Positions 46,493-59,875 of a DNA stretch of 64,000 nt are shown here, piece by piece. The stretch is from Takakia lepidozioides (lineage: Eukaryota > Streptophyta > Takakiopsida > Takakiales > Takakiaceae). Position 1 is the first letter of the stretch, and each line of letters starts with the position of its first letter. Both the position numbers and the translations under genes were made by a program. A model generated the notes under the pieces. That model made no database searches. It had not been told where the DNA came from and saw only the letters and a list, made by a program, of their open reading frames with translations. Where the stretch lies: positions 9,424,001 to 9,488,000 of the forward strand of contig CM060731.1 of NCBI GenBank assembly GCA_030704615.1. Reading direction: 5' to 3'.

Positions 46493-46640
46493 GATGTAGT
46501 CGGGATTTGCATTGCAACACCTCTGTGCACTCTACTGAGTTACTTTACGGTAGAAAAGCTCGCACTCCTTTGTATAACATCCGTTGCTCACTCCCATTGC
46601 AGAGCCCACTGATTGGTAGTAATTTGTGAATGCTATGTTT

Positions 46641-46895
46641 TCCAAAAAGCTTGTCTTTGAAAATAAGGCCAGGACTAACATTGCTCGGGCTCAGGTTGTG
46701 CAGGCTCGTAACTACAACATGAAAGTTCACTACTCGGAGGAATTCTTTGTGGGCCAAACTGTGTATATCCGTCTGCAACTTTGGGAAAAAATTTCCAAAG
46801 CTTCGAAGCGCATTGAGGGCCCTTATCTCATCACTGAAAAGCTTCATGGGAGAAAATTCCTATTGCTTCCCCACATCATTCCACGCCACCCATAA
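46641..46895 (+). pseudogene. Ty3-type integrase C-terminal (GPY/F) fragment
   Basis: Encodes NIARAQVVQARNYNMKVHYS, EFFVGQTVYIRLQLWEKISK and RIEGPYLITEKLHGRKFLL. The pattern AQ...YN...F..G..V...GPY is that of the GPY/F module at the end of Ty3-type and related integrases. No other part of the element is adjacent. Confidence 0.55.
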
Positions 46896-46899
46896 CTCA

Positions 46900-49311
46900 T
46901 CATATGTATGTGGACTCCCTGGCTCACAGCCGAATTGGTCTTCGATCTTACCTGCATAAATGTGAAAAGCAGGACGACTGGCTGATCCTTGTGTGTGATT
47001 GAGTGCATGGATTAAGGTTGGAGGGTATTTGCAGGATTGGGTGTCTCAGTTTTTGCGTAACATGGCAGTTTCTGCAGTGACCTCCCTACATGGTTTTACC
47101 CATATTTATTCAACAACTAAATATTTCATTTAAATTTATATGGTGTAGGGTTTCTAACTACAATAGGCATGTGTACCAATTGTTAGATTGCAAAAACAAT
47201 CATGTACCAGAGAGCCATGGACTTTTAAAGTTGATTACTGTGGACTGCAGATGTTACATATAAATCTTATGGACTGAAAAAACATCATGTACACTCAGAC
47301 AATGACACAAATGAAAACACACTACGGGTGCCATTTTTAAATCCAACCCAAATCCACTTTTATATGGACTAATTAACTTAGGAATTGAGAGCTATGGACT
47401 ATTTTGCACCTAAAAATAGGTTGATTTTCTCTAGTCCATAACATCTTATGTTTTGGGTTTTTGAGGTGTCATATTTTACTAAAAATGCATACAAACCTAT
47501 AATCTAGAGGTGCTAGGTGGTATATGGACAAATGGTTGTAAACTCTAGATTTTGATGTCTAAATGTTTTTTTCAAATTAAAGATTAAGATATATAATAAA
47601 GAATGTTTACAATCTTTGAGGAGGGACTCTTTACTAAAAATGTTATATATACTACTATCTATTTTTTTTTAAATAAACTGAAAGTAATAGATTTTAAAAA
47701 AAAAATCCATGGACTTCCAATGGACTCAACATGTGCCACTTTTGATCCACCCAATCCTGCAACTGCCCTGGAGTGTTGCACCTTGTGTGTTTTCTGGAGG
47801 TCCAAGCTGTGGCCTCTCTTGTGCGCTTTCTGATGGTTCAAGCAGTGGCCATCTCTGGTGTTGTGTGGTGTGCAAATAACGGTCTGCTTCAGACCAGCGA
47901 CATCTGGTGTTAGAGGAGGTGGAAAACCTTAGCACAGACTTTAGCTTCGTGTTAGTTTTTGCATCGTTGTTGTAACGTGATTGGGGTTTTTTCCCAGCGA
48001 GTTTTGCACTTAGCCCGTAGGTGCAAGATTTTCTCGCTGAGGGTCGTTTCATCCCTCTCGTGCAGGATGCTAGTAACTCTTTCCCAGCATACTCCCATCT
48101 AGCACAGTCTTGGTCACCAGACTCATAGTCAGATTGCAGCCTAGAGTGTCTATAATGCGACACGATCACGAGTACATGAGATGTCCTTAAACTGGCGCGA
48201 GTTTTGGAAAATAAGATTTTGGACCGTCGGATGAAGTCGATCCAGATCGTCCGCCAAAAGTACCGTGTCAAAAAAATATGGGCGGGCTTTTCAAAAATAA
48301 AAATAAATCAAATCAAATTAAACTAAACTAAAAATAACGAAATTCTCAAATCTAATTCATCGATGCCCTCAGGGAAATGCGTGTTTTTTGCGAAGGCAGT
48401 TCTTGTAAATCTATCATATAGTAAAGTTTAATATTAAAAAAACTAATTTCTATGCTCTTCAAAAGTCCCTATGGATTACATATTTTAGTGTAAGATAAGG
48501 CATTCTAGATTCCTCAAAATGGGGGTGATCATAATGCGAGTCCTTTTTTATAGTGGCATTGAAAATTGACCAAGAACAAAGTACATAATCATCAGATTAT
48601 GGAATATGACATTTTACTAAGGACTTTTTAATCCTTAACTTTCAATATACTTAGTATTTTGAAATGAAACTTGAAAGAGTCGGTGAAGCCTCTAGTGCAT
48701 ATTATCCTTTAGAGTCCTTTATTCAAATATTCCATCCAATTAAAGAGTGTGAATGTATGCCATCAGTCTATGTGTAGGAAAAATTGTGTTGTGACAGCCA
48801 GAAATGGACACTGTAGGCTGCAACGACCTTGTGAGGTCTTGTAATCTACATGTCCAATAAGAGTGCTGCATCTGGATCTCCAGATTAGCCTCTCCGGATT
48901 ATTTAAATGAAGAGATCATGGGGCTTAGGCAGGATGTTTTCGATGTTCAACATGGTGGATGTCTGAAGTACGCTGGATGAAACAGTTTTGATGCTCTGCC
49001 GCTGTACATTGATTGGCTTAGCTTGTGTGTGTGCTCTGCAGTAGATCCTCCTTTGTCTTAGCAAGGTTCTACAGCTTACATTTCCCACTGCATGACTTAA
49101 CCCGCAGAGGATAAGAGCATATCCCTCAGTCCGGACTTTAAGCTTTGCAAGTTTCCGTACGTATGGACAGCACCATCTGTCCATCGGTGAATATTCTCAT
49201 GTATATATTGTATATATACATTCCCGATTCTTTCGTGCGGTCCGAAGTTTGGCCGGCACGCACACGAGAGTGGAGCTTGGCAGAGTGCGGTGAGACGATT
49301 TGACCGACGCC
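46900..49311. other. AT-rich gene-poor stretch before the DLH gene
   Basis: 46980-47700 and 48280-48900 are AT-rich without coding signals. A 181-codon minus frame (47726-48271) has no domain. At 47995-48039 two nested inverted repeats occur (outer CAGCGAG/CTCGCTG, inner TGCAC/GTGCA). A palindromic TATATA-rich stretch at about 49201-49222 lies about 100 bp upstream of the DLH start codon and may serve as its promoter. Confidence 0.4.
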
Positions 49312-52300
49312 ATGCAGAAGGAGTGCTGCGTACCCGCGCCTCCAGCGGTGGATACCTCTGTGGGGACAATGGACACCATAGCCGGGCTCTCTGTGTACGT
49401 CAGTGGTTCGGAGTCTGCTTCGGCTGCTGTGATCCTCATCACCGACATTATGGGTACTTCAATTCTCTTCCTCCGTTATGTTGAGCTGATCCGCGTCGTT
49501 TCTCTTTCTTTTAAAATATCATATGTTCCCCCTCCGTTTGAGCATTTGTTGTACGTTCTGGAGTCGTAGGAGAACACTTGAAAAGAAATCAACATGTTTC
49601 TCTTAGCACCATAGCTGTACCCTGGTGCAGTTGACTGGGATAAGATGAACCAGTTGCTCTATAATGAAATTCTGGGACCTCCTTTGGGGAAGCTAGTGGA
49701 CATAAATCGCTGAGCTGGAGTGCTAACTGTGATTATTGGTTACCACAAATTCTCCAATTCTTCGACTCCACTGCACACAGGCAGAAGTTTCCGCACTTCA
49801 GTAGGGCTTCACAGGTTGCACGTTGCATGCTGGTAATCACATGGACCGAGTCAGTCTAATTGCGCTAAAATCTCTGTTTGTTCGTTGTGTGAAAGTACCG
49901 AGCTTGCCATTCTCAGGTGATTGATAACAGTTATATCAGGTTGAAAGGTGAGAACTGTGAAATGGAAACAAGACTAAAGTGATCCTGGAGTAGGCAAAAC
50001 TGATGTTGAGTCCCATTCAAGTTCAGATTGAAGCTTGAGCCCACCAGGGTCTTGAATGTGAGCACATGTACTGACATTCTCGCTGCTATGTTGGTGGTCT
50101 ACAGGATATGAGGGACCTCTTCAAAGGTTACAACTGTCCCTCTCTGTATGTCTTCTCTCTGCATTGTGTCCAGATGTGTCCGAGTATAGAGCTACTATGG
50201 CAGCGGTAGAATGAATGTCAGACCTTCTATTACAGTATCTATGCAAGTTCTACATCTTCCGTCATTTCGACAATCAGATTGTGTTTCATTCAAGTTTTTA
50301 AACTCCAGGACTGACTCCCGAATGGCCAGTATTCTCTGTGACTGTCCCCACAAACTCATCATAGCTGTCTGTTTTAGGCAACTAGGAATGCCTCTGCACC
50401 TGTAGTGTTAGGTTGCTCAAGCCAGAAGGTTCTAAGCAGGCTTTGGGAAGGCTACTCTATTTCCTTCTTCAGTCTGGGTGACAAGATCAGACATCTCTTG
50501 GGGCATTGCTTGTTGTGATGTGTATGACAGGAAACTGGCCGACAAAGTGGCAGAAGCGGGCTACCTGGCGGTAGTTCCAGATTTTTTGGGCGGAGATTTT
50601 TTCAAGCCTCCTGCGAAGATGTTCTCTGGGGCGGACTTTTCGGATGAGTTTATGGCCAAAATATCTGAATACCTCCCAAGACACACCATCCGGTCTCTCT
50701 CTCACTCTCTCTTTCACTCACACAGACCTCTTCAGCACCATTAAGAACTTAGTCCCTGCACCTCTGTTCACCAACATTCATGATCTCGAGGCTGAGCCTT
50801 AAGCCCTGGCCCTCTTGGGGTCTAAATGCTGGGCAGCTCACACACAGCAGATTGATGCTTGTGTGAAGGGATTACTCGAGGAAATCCGGAAAGCCTGAAC
50901 CAATTCTTTATACCATGGTAAGTCCCACTCCTGGAATGAGCCCCTCCCTCTTGTTCTGCCCAAACTGGGCACCAAACTGGACATGCCATAAGGCTATGGC
51001 AAACAACATCTCATGAGTACATTCTTAGCTAGATGGGGTCTATGGCCACGAAGCTATGGCACACAACGTTTTATAAGTACTTCTTTTTGTAGCTAGATTC
51101 TTGTTTGCTCTGTGCAAGCCGTATGGGAATTCAGGATGAGTGTCATATACCCTGGCCGTCTGAGATCCTAGGACCGGCTCTGGCAGATCCGTGCGGACTA
51201 TGCCCATGGGCCACCATTCGCAGGGACTGGCTAATCAATCTTGAGGACAGGATAAGTACAAGCTCCTCTATTGGTTTTCTGCATTCATGTGTGGGCCCAT
51301 GGGAGACAGTCGCTGGTACAAGTTTCCAACTTTTGACAGGAGAAAGTGCAACGTGCACCAGTGAAGACATGATGAATTGGAGAGCTTTGCAAGCAGATTG
51401 GTAGAAAGCAGGGGCTGCAGCCTACCTTTACAGTGAGATTGTGGCTTTTTAATGGCCTGTGTGGTGGCGATGCAGGCTGAATCAGTAGGTGTTGCAAAGC
51501 AGTTAGTGGAGGAGATTAAGGCCAAAAGAATAAGCTCCATTGGTGTAGCAGGCTTCTGTTGGGGAGGTATTACTGTTTGGCTGTTGTGATTGTTTGTCTC
51601 CTTTCCAACATTTTCTTGATCATTACTTGGAGAGGTTCAACATTTATCTGGTCCTGCCCCAAAATTGCTTTCAAGATTGTGGCTAACCCATTACAGCTGC
51701 TGCCTATGTTGGTATTAATCCAGCTTGCAACCTACCCTGTGACTAGAGCGGCTCAACCACCAGGTTAATGTTTAGAGTCTGCCCCTAGTTCTTGATTCCC
51801 GTACCGTGGGATTTGTTTTCTTGATATATCTCTTTGCTGTTTGTGCAGCAAAAGTTGCAGTTCTTCTTGGACAGGAGGAGATCATTAAAGCAATCGTGCA
51901 GCTGCATCCCTCCTTTCTTGAAACTAAAGACTATGAAGGTCAGCCCCCTTGCCTTATTCCGTGACAAGTGCTGTTGCATTTTGTATTCACTTTCCAAATT
52001 GTTGGCTGTATGCTTGTACTGTTGGGTGCTTAACAAATATGCTTTTTTTTTCATCTCTTTTCTTGCATGTTCCAAGTGCAGCACAGCCAAGTCTTATTTT
52101 GGTTTGGAAAGCCTCATTACCTTCCTGACTCGCATAAGACCTTCGGGATGTAATATATGATGTTATTCTCCGTCTCTCTGTAACTGTTTTTTGGACAAAG
52201 AGAATGGGAAGACCCCCAATTAACTGAGAACCTTGCTGATGCCCTTGGCACACCCGAACAGGTAGGAACCCAGACTGATTTAGCAACCAGAGAGCTACGA

Positions 52301-53043
52301 GGGAAGAATAGCTGGGGAAGGTCAATCACCTCCCAAGAAAAGGAGCCAAATGAATATTTAAAGAGGGAAGAGGTACATGGCACTGACACAGAATCAGCGA
52401 CACAAGCCTCAACCGAGTTGTGGTAAGACTGTGATGTACGAAGTATGGGGAAAACTGACACAACCAACTTGGCCCTCTAACAAACGCACACTGCATGCCA
52501 GTGTTGAATCCAAGAACTGTGGATGTCAATGCAGAGGTGAATGTACCGGTTTCAGTATTGGCTGCTCCAACAGATGGGGCTGAGAAGGCTATACCAATCC
52601 TGCCATCACGCACAAAGGTCACCTTTTAACTTTATTATAAACTTTGGTAGTTCTAATTCTTCCGTGTCTGACATTGTAATGAGTGTGGCATATGCAGAAA
52701 GTTTATATTAACCTCTACTGATCTCTTTCAGAGATGTCGACACTTTGCTGGATGGGTTGTGGAGTGTGTTTTAATTTTCATGGTCTTTTTAACAGAATTT
52801 GGAGGCAATTTCCAGGGCAGGTTCCTTTTCAGCTAGGCTTGTGCAGCATAACCTGGAGCTGATCTCTCTGTCTTTGTCAAATCGGAAATGTTTGCTGGTT
52901 TGCAGTTACAAAGCTATGGGAAGATATTTCCAAACATGAAGCATGGTTGGACAATAAGATATGATGAAACATCTCCAGCAGCAGTGGAGGCGGCTGTAGA
53001 GGCACACCAGCTCATGCTTGACTGGTTTGTCAAGTACCTCTAG
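49312..53043 (+). CDS. Dienelactone hydrolase-like alpha/beta hydrolase
   Basis: Exons 49312-49453, 50105-50126 (22-nt microexon), 50531-about 50700, 51476-51566, 51849-51938, 52535-52617 and 52906-53043. Phases match at all junctions but one. The product starts MQKECCVPAPPAVDTSVG and has TIAGLSVYVSG, ILITDIMG then YEGPLQRKLADKVAEAGYLA, VVPDFLGGDFF, and the nucleophile motif GVAGFCWGG (Cys). IVQLHPSF, VPVSVLAAPTDG (Asp position) and MKHGWTIRYD (His) complete the Cys-Asp-His triad. Plant members of this family are soluble hydrolases of uncertain substrate, some annotated as endo-1,3;1,4-beta-glucanase-like. About 240 residues is usual. The exon 3 to exon 4 junction is unresolved: the only nearby donor is out of phase, and a LINE fragment sits in that intron. 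The gene may be damaged there, or another microexon is missing from my model. Confidence 0.8.
50735..51050 (+). mobile_element. LINE 3'-end fragment inside DLH intron
   Basis: Frame pieces KNLVPAPLFTN, LALLGSK and QQIDACVKGLLEEIRKA correspond one for one with IKGIVPVPLCTN, QALLGSS and QQIDACVKGFLEDIWKTW of the minus-strand copy at 37252-37680. The nucleotide similarity continues to a shared CATCTCATGAGTACATTCT-like end. 5' truncated. Confidence 0.65.
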
Positions 53044-54161
53044 ACATCCAGCTTACTCAGGGTAGCAAGAGCCTGAATTAATTTTCCTCCTCTGGCAAGA
53101 CGGAATTGTGAGCTGGCACTTGCAGTTCTCCCTTTCGGAAGAAAAATTAACAATACTCTGCCATGGCGTTTTAATAGGCCCTAAAGTTGTATAAACCAAG
53201 GTTTTGGCATATGCAACAGCAGTATTGATGTGCGTTGAAACTTGCATTGATCATTCTACCAGCTGCATAGATTTTCCCTTGTTGGTGATAGTTCTGTCAG
53301 GCTTTACCTTTGTATTTAAGGGACAGTTCTCAGGCAGAACTTTGAATATCTCTCATAAGAGGACCTTAGGCTGTGTAAGGTTACTGATGAGCGGCGATGT
53401 GTGCAATAAGCTGATGTCAGAACTTTACGCTGTGTCAGGCAGCCCTCACCGAGCCTTAAATGGGGTTCAAACTCTAGACTTCGGCCTCCTGTCCTCAGTG
53501 CTCAGGCCCTCTTCAGAGTATACAGAGAGCTAACTGATACCGCTCAGTTTTTTTCTGCTTGAAAGTTGTAACACCACAACCCAATCATCCAGTGTACACA
53601 TCAGGGATAAGCCAAATTTCATAATGTGGCGGACTTCCAAGAGAATGTTTTTACAGTCGGTTGCCTGGTCAGGATGCCTCCCGGGAGTAGGCTGGTCCCC
53701 AGAGTGGGCCTTCTATCACCAAAGAGCAACCTGAACACCCAGCCACATGAATTGCTAGTGGCCACGCTGATTGGATTTGAGGATCTACCTCATATGTTTG
53801 CGCATCTGAAGTGGGTTACAAGTTGCAAGATTTGACCAAGATAGTTCATGAACTTTGTTAATGCAGAATGATCCAGGTAAAATTGAGTAGGAAGGCTAAG
53901 CAAGATCCTCTGAAAAAAATGAATTGCTCAAATGCAAGTCCGCAAGATCCCCCCCAGATTTGGGGGCTCTGGAGTCTGCATGCTTCCTAGACAGGTGTTA
54001 AACTTTATTTATCTACTGTTGAACAGAACTAGTAGGTTAACAAATTATTAACAATGTCTCTGGTGCCTGGACACCCCCTTAAAAGGATTGTGATCCCCAA
54101 TGATAGGTACAGTTACCCTATACCTCTTTGTTTAAGTATCCAGTGGAGGCCCTACTGATCA
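53044..54161. other. Intergenic; may include the 5' end of the Ty3 element
   Basis: No gene recognised. No LTR or primer-binding site for the downstream retroelement could be identified by eye. Confidence 0.4.
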
Positions 54162-57100
54162 ATGAGTACTCCTACGTCTGCGACACTTGGTTCGGACCTA
54201 TGTATGGAGGCCACTGCCTACTCACATGCCAAGACGTCCTCAGGATTGGATAGAGAATTGAATGTCTCCAGTCTTGCTGCGGGTGGAGGGACAGTAGTAC
54301 CAGTGCCCTCCACCTCGTCTGCTGGTCATACACGTCATGTGGGGACTCTTCCTATTCAACAGATGGGGTGGTTGCCACAGATTGCAGCCAGTCAGGCTAT
54401 AGGTACACATGCTAGCAATGTTAGTACTATTCCTGTCATGCTAGTAGTCTAGGCTTTAGAACAGCTCCAATGGTGGGAGTGGCATCCACTCCTCCCATGA
54501 GTGGTGTGCCACAGCCCCACCTACAATCAGTTTACCCAGCTGCTCAGTCAAATGTGGTATCACAAACCCTCCCCATGGGCATGCGGACACCACATGCAAG
54601 TCTGTCATCCTCTAGTATGGGACCAGCCAATAGTGGGGTCAATCAAGGTACTGCATCTGCTACTAATCATATGCATACTGCCAGTAGCACTTCTGTTCCT
54701 ACTCAGGCCACTATTCCCTGCTGTCTTGCTCATGCATCTGTTCTTCCTGTACACATAAACCATAGCTTGCCTTGTCATCCGATCCCTCAGCTCACCACTC
54801 AACCCTATCCATAGTATAACATGGGAGAAGACTTTGATAGGTACCTTCAAATGTTTGAAGTTATTGCTAGCGTGAATGGAGTGCCTAAGAACTTCGAATT
54901 GATCTTTAGGATGAGCTTGAAGGTGTCAGCTCGTGACTTGCTGCATGCAGCAGTCATGGATGATCCCAGCCTCAATTGGACAACCCTTATAGAATGTGCT
55001 AAGACCTTGTTCAAACCTCCTGAAAGGCCTCTGGATTGCTTTGCTAAGCTCTCTTCCATGACTTACCAGCCTGGGGAATCCTTGTGGCAATTCTGCATGG
55101 ATATCAAGTTTGCTGCTGTTGAAAACATCATTGACCCGGCAGAGAGAGATCGCATGGTCAAAAGGTATTTTCTCCTTGGATTGCCCCCTGCTATTCAAAA
55201 TTGGGCTCAACGTCGTCATTTTGCCAATGACAAAACTATTTTAGCAAAAATTAACCTTAAGATGGCAGACTTGGCTGACAGCAAATCAACGCAACATCAT
55301 GCCAAGTTTCAAGCTCCAATGGGCTCCGAGCTGGCATGGCTGCAACATCTGTACCTTATGTTCCTCCTGCTATGCATTGCAAAACAGATGACTTCACCCT
55401 TCAAGGGTTGACCAACACAATAGACAGTCTCAGTGAGTTTGTAGCCACTCAATTTGCTGCCATGCAAGCTCATCAATAGCGTTGGCAGCCTCGCCATATG
55501 CAATGATAAGCAAGTGGCAATAATAGGGTTCGCACCCAAACTAGTCAAGAATATGAAGGTAATCGTGCTGCATGTTATATCTGTGGGTCTTTTGAGCACT
55601 GGACTAAGTATTGTCCAGACAGGGCAAGGTTACCAGAGCTGATCAAGAACAAGAAGGATGCTAGTGGTTCTTCCCCTTCTTTGAACTAGAGAGACCTCTT
55701 GGGAAGGGGGCAAGAGGTCCATCATCTACCAACCCTACCTCTCTTGTACCAATTCAAGTTGTTTTATCTACTAACTTTAAAGCCTTGCATTGTTCTCTCG
55801 GCAGATCAGGCTGCTGACCAACAGATCAGTCCCCTTATGGCTCAGTGCCATATCCATGAGCTAAGCTTTCCCTGCTTGATTGATACATGATGCACTATAT
55901 CTGCCAAACATTTGAATGTAGTAAGAGTTCTTGGTCTTAAGCTATGCCTTGCCTCAGGAATTGAGGTTCTGATTGCTGATAGGTCGAGATATGAGCCTAT
56001 GGGATTAGTTATTGTGCCCATCAGGATTCACAAGAAAGAGGTGGTGGTGACCTGCATAGTTACTACTGGGGAACAATTCCTGTTAGGCCTTGACTGGATG
56101 ACTGGAGCTGGTGCCACCATCAGCCTGGCAGACTACTCTCTTCGCTTTAACAATGGTGAAGGACATGAGGTCGTGGTCCCAGCCTTGAAAGCAGTAAAAA
56201 TCAAGGTTGGGTCTGCTACGGCCCATCTATCCAGAGTCTAGGCCATGGTCAAAGAGACAACAAAACTCTCACTCCATTGGAATGATTTTTACAAGTTTCA
56301 GCCTAATCTTCAACTCTTATATCAATGGCATGTTCCTAGTGCTGGTAATAAAATAAGGATGCCCATAGCTATTCCAAAGAATTCTACCCCGATTCGTGCA
56401 CCTCCCAACATAACCATCCCTGCCATGACCCAGAAAGTGGTCAAATCTGACGTGGCCTTCCTCTGTCCAGCTGCTCACTTCCTAGAAGTTCAAGGATGGA
56501 GGAGACTGACTGCCCTTAAGCATTGCCTGATGGCCATAGGTGTTATAGATAGGGGATATAGACAAGAAGTCAAGATTCTATTTGCTAATCCAGAGCGCTT
56601 CCATGTGACTATTAAGAAAGGGCAGGTCCTGGCTCGCATCACTGCTTTACCCATTGCTGAAATACAAGAGGTGCAAGCTGGCTTTGGACTAGAGGCCATT
56701 GACATACAACATGGCCCCTTGGATGCTGTTATTGCTTTTGCTGCAATTTCACCACCACCTGTCCCTAATCTCAGTCCTGAGATAAGAAAGCCCTCACCAA
56801 AGTACTATCTGAAATCAAGTTGGATACCACCCTCTCCTCAGGCCAAAAGAGAAGAGTTGAGATGCTTATTGCAAAAAATCTAGATGTTTTCAGCTTGGGA
56901 TCCACAGATCTAGGACACACTCCCATCCCTCAACATGACATTGTTACTGAAGAACCTCCCGTTAAACAATTTGCTTACCGAGAGAGTGTCAAGGAGCGTG
57001 CTATAGTCCAAGAGGAAGTCCAGAAAATGCTAGATGTTGGTGTGATTAAGCCATCAGTTTCTCCTTGGGCCAGTCCAATTGTCCTGGTTGGAAAGAAAGA

Positions 57101-59119
57101 TGGCACCACCTGCTTTTGTTTTGACTTCAGGAAACTGAATGACATCACCAAGAAGGATGCCTACCCACTACCTAGGATCAATGAGACCTTGGATCAATTG
57201 CAATTTTCTCTTCTCTTGATCTTGCATCTGGGTTTTGGCAAGTTCCTCTCACTGATACAGCCAAGGAAAAGACCTTATTTGTGTGTCGCATGGGCAAATA
57301 CCAATATGAGACCATGCCCTTTGGTTTGTGCAATGCCACCTCCACCTTCCAACGCCTCATGGACATTGTCTTGGGCAATCTTTGATGGGAATGTGCCTTA
57401 ATTATTGTAGATGATATCAATGTGTACTCAGCCAGTTGTGATGCCCACTTGACTGACCTGCAGCGTGTTTTCAGCAAATTGCGCACTGCAGGGCTCAAAG
57501 TGAAGCCAAAGCAGTGTGAGCTGTTCATGCCTGAGCTATACTTTCTTGGTCATATCCTCTCCAATGATGATTTGCTTCCTGATCCTGCCAAGCTTGAGTA
57601 TGTTTGTTCCTATTCCCAGGGATAAACATTGTAGCAAATCCTTCCTTGGTCTGACTTCTTATTATAGGCGCTTCATAAAAATCTTTGTCAAGTTTGCTCA
57701 CCCTCTCACCAAGGTATTGTGCAAAGATGCCAGGTTTGAATAGACCTTCTTCCAACAGACTACTTTTGAGACCCTTTGCAAGGCTTTGTGTTCATCTCTT
57801 ATCCTGATGTTTCCCAATTTTGAATTACCTTTCTTGCTTCAGACCGATGCATCAGATGCTACCATTTCTGCAATCTTATGTCAAGTTGTAGAAGACAAGG
57901 AGAGCATGTGATAGCTTATACATCTCGTCGTCTTGATCGTCATGAAAGGAACTATTCCATATCTGACAAGGAGGGTCTGGCCTTGGTATTTGGTGTGAAG
58001 CATTTCAGGCAATATTTACATGGCAGCCGGTTTGTGATAGCCTACTGATCATCTTTCAATTAAGGTTCTTATTAAGCCAATGGAACTTCATGGCAGACTT
58101 GCTAGATGGACTATGTACCTACAAGAATTTGACATGGATATAGTCTACAAAAAGGGCAAGGAAAACACAAATGTTGATGCGCTTACACGAGTTGATCCTC
58201 CTGTCAGCAAGCCTATGCTCACCTTGGATGACCTTGCTATTACTGATGTAGCCCCTCCTCTTGATCCAACCCCTCTTCTCAACCTTCTTTGTGCAAATCA
58301 ACACCCCTTGGCCTTGGATTCCAATGGCATATTGGCTGTTTGGGACTGGTCTAGCTTTCTTGATGATCCTGGTTGATTTATTCGTGTGTTAGTATGTGTG
58401 ACGGATTTATCGCTTAGAGGGAATTCGGATGGTTTGGTGGAAATTCCTTGTTGTGTTTCAGCTCTTCTCCTTCCTAAGCCCCCGAGTTTGTTGTGATTCA
58501 GCTGCTGCACTCCGGTGTGACTATTGGCTTTAACCTCATTTCTTTATTTGGCTGTCCATGAGTAGTAACAAATGAGGTGAAGGTATCCCTGACTGAAGAT
58601 CATAGGTGCAGGCACTCCATACCACCTTCTCTAAAACCCATTGTCCACCTCTTATATGCAGTGCAGTCATGGATGATCAGCTACATGCTGCACTACTCCA
58701 GCGATGCCAATCAGGGCGTTCGCCAGCAGGCATTTCCGAGTCTTTGCGTAAATAAATTCTCTATCATGTGTCTACTCTCCATTTCATGGGTGATAAGCTT
58801 TTCAAGGAGCTCACTAGAGGGGGAGTGCCATGCTATTTGGAGGTGCCACCACGGAGCCAGCTGAATGCTTTATTGGAGCGTTTCCATTGTTCTTTGTATG
58901 CAGGTCACCTTGGTATCAAGAAAACCATGGCCCGCATCCAAGAGGTTTCCTATTGGCTGGGCATTCACCGGGACGTCACGGAGTTTATCTCTAAGTGTGA
59001 AGGTTGTCGTGCTAACATTGCTCTCCCTAGGGCCCGGATCTTGTATAAGCTGCAACCTTTACCTGTCACCTATGTTTTTGCTCGTGTTGGCATTGACTTA
59101 GTAGGACCCCTCGCACTCT
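54162..59119 (+). mobile_element. Decayed Ty3-type LTR retrotransposon (gag-pol), 3' truncated
   Basis: Order gag, protease, RT, RNase H, integrase. Gag frame 54821-55411 (GEDFDRYLQMFEVIASVNGV) is followed by a CCHC knuckle at 55573-55614 (CYICGSFEHWTKYC). The protease motif at 55880 reads LIDT, then a TGA stop at 55888-55890 where the DTG glycine should be. RT: GVIKPSVSPWASPIVLVGKK, CFDFRKLNDITKKDAYPLPR, then, after a shift near 57205, the remaining core with VDDI at the catalytic site. RNase H: LQTDASDATISAIL and SDKEGLALVFGVKHFRQYLH. Integrase: the HHCC zinc-binding part (HCSLYAGHLGIKKTMARI, CEGCRAN) and IDLVGPLAL, then an abrupt end at 59119. More than six stops or shifts; inactive. Intended role: copy-and-paste replication of the element. 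Confidence 0.88.
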
Positions 59120-59866
59120 AGTGTTGGACTGGTATATAGGGTCTGGCCGGGTATCAACCAGGGTATTGAATAACCGACCCGGTTGGTATTGGAAATTCCA
59201 ATACTGTGGTTGATATTAACCGGACCGGCTGGTATTGCCAAGGCAATATTACCTGTATTATGGGCAAAAACAAGGACTATACCATGGTATGAATAGGAAA
59301 TTGGCTGGGTGCACAATATGTCAGGGGTTAGGGTAAGAGGGTACACATGTGAGGGAGGGCATGTCGAGCCCTAAGGACCTGCCACTATGCTTCATTACCA
59401 CATGTAGGGCGGGCCCGCCCCTATTCTTTATTTTTTTTAACACATGTAGGGTGTCTTATGTGGTTGCAATCATTCTTCTTTTAACTAAGCTTGCTTCAAT
59501 TTGGATACTAAAATCTGCAACGTTGTTATCATGTATTGCAAAGACTGAATTTTGCAACATAATAATATATTTCTTTGTGAAATCAACTGAAATCTTTTAA
59601 ATTCATACGTATTAATGATTTAATGGTTATTTTTATTTTTATTTTTATTTTTTATTTCCGGGTTGATAACCGACTGGTATTAGATTGGAATACCCATCCT
59701 ATTGATACCCGTCCGCAAATCGAAAATCATACTCCTATTGAGAACCGGCGGGTATTAAAATAAAGGGAATCTTTCAATACTATGGAACCAACTGGTATTG
59801 CAAATTAATTTCTTTTCAATATCCGGACCCGGCTGGTATTAGAAAAAGTAATACCCGCCCAACACT
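59120..59866. mobile_element. hAT-like nonautonomous element (MITE-like)
   Basis: Starts AGTGTTGGACTGGTAT and ends with the reverse complement of AGTGTTGGGCGGGTAT: inverted ends of at least 16 bp with three differences, similar in form to hAT termini (CAGTGTTGG). The interior is AT-rich and repeats CTGGTATT motifs in both orientations. No coding capacity. No clear 8-bp target duplication, so the borders are tentative. It abuts the broken integrase of the Ty3 element. Confidence 0.55.
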
Positions 59867-59875
59867 GGTGTATAC

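Noticed and set aside
47726-48271. 181-codon minus-strand frame
   Set aside because: Composition typical of a chance frame and no recognisable motifs; the plus strand also has no coding signal.
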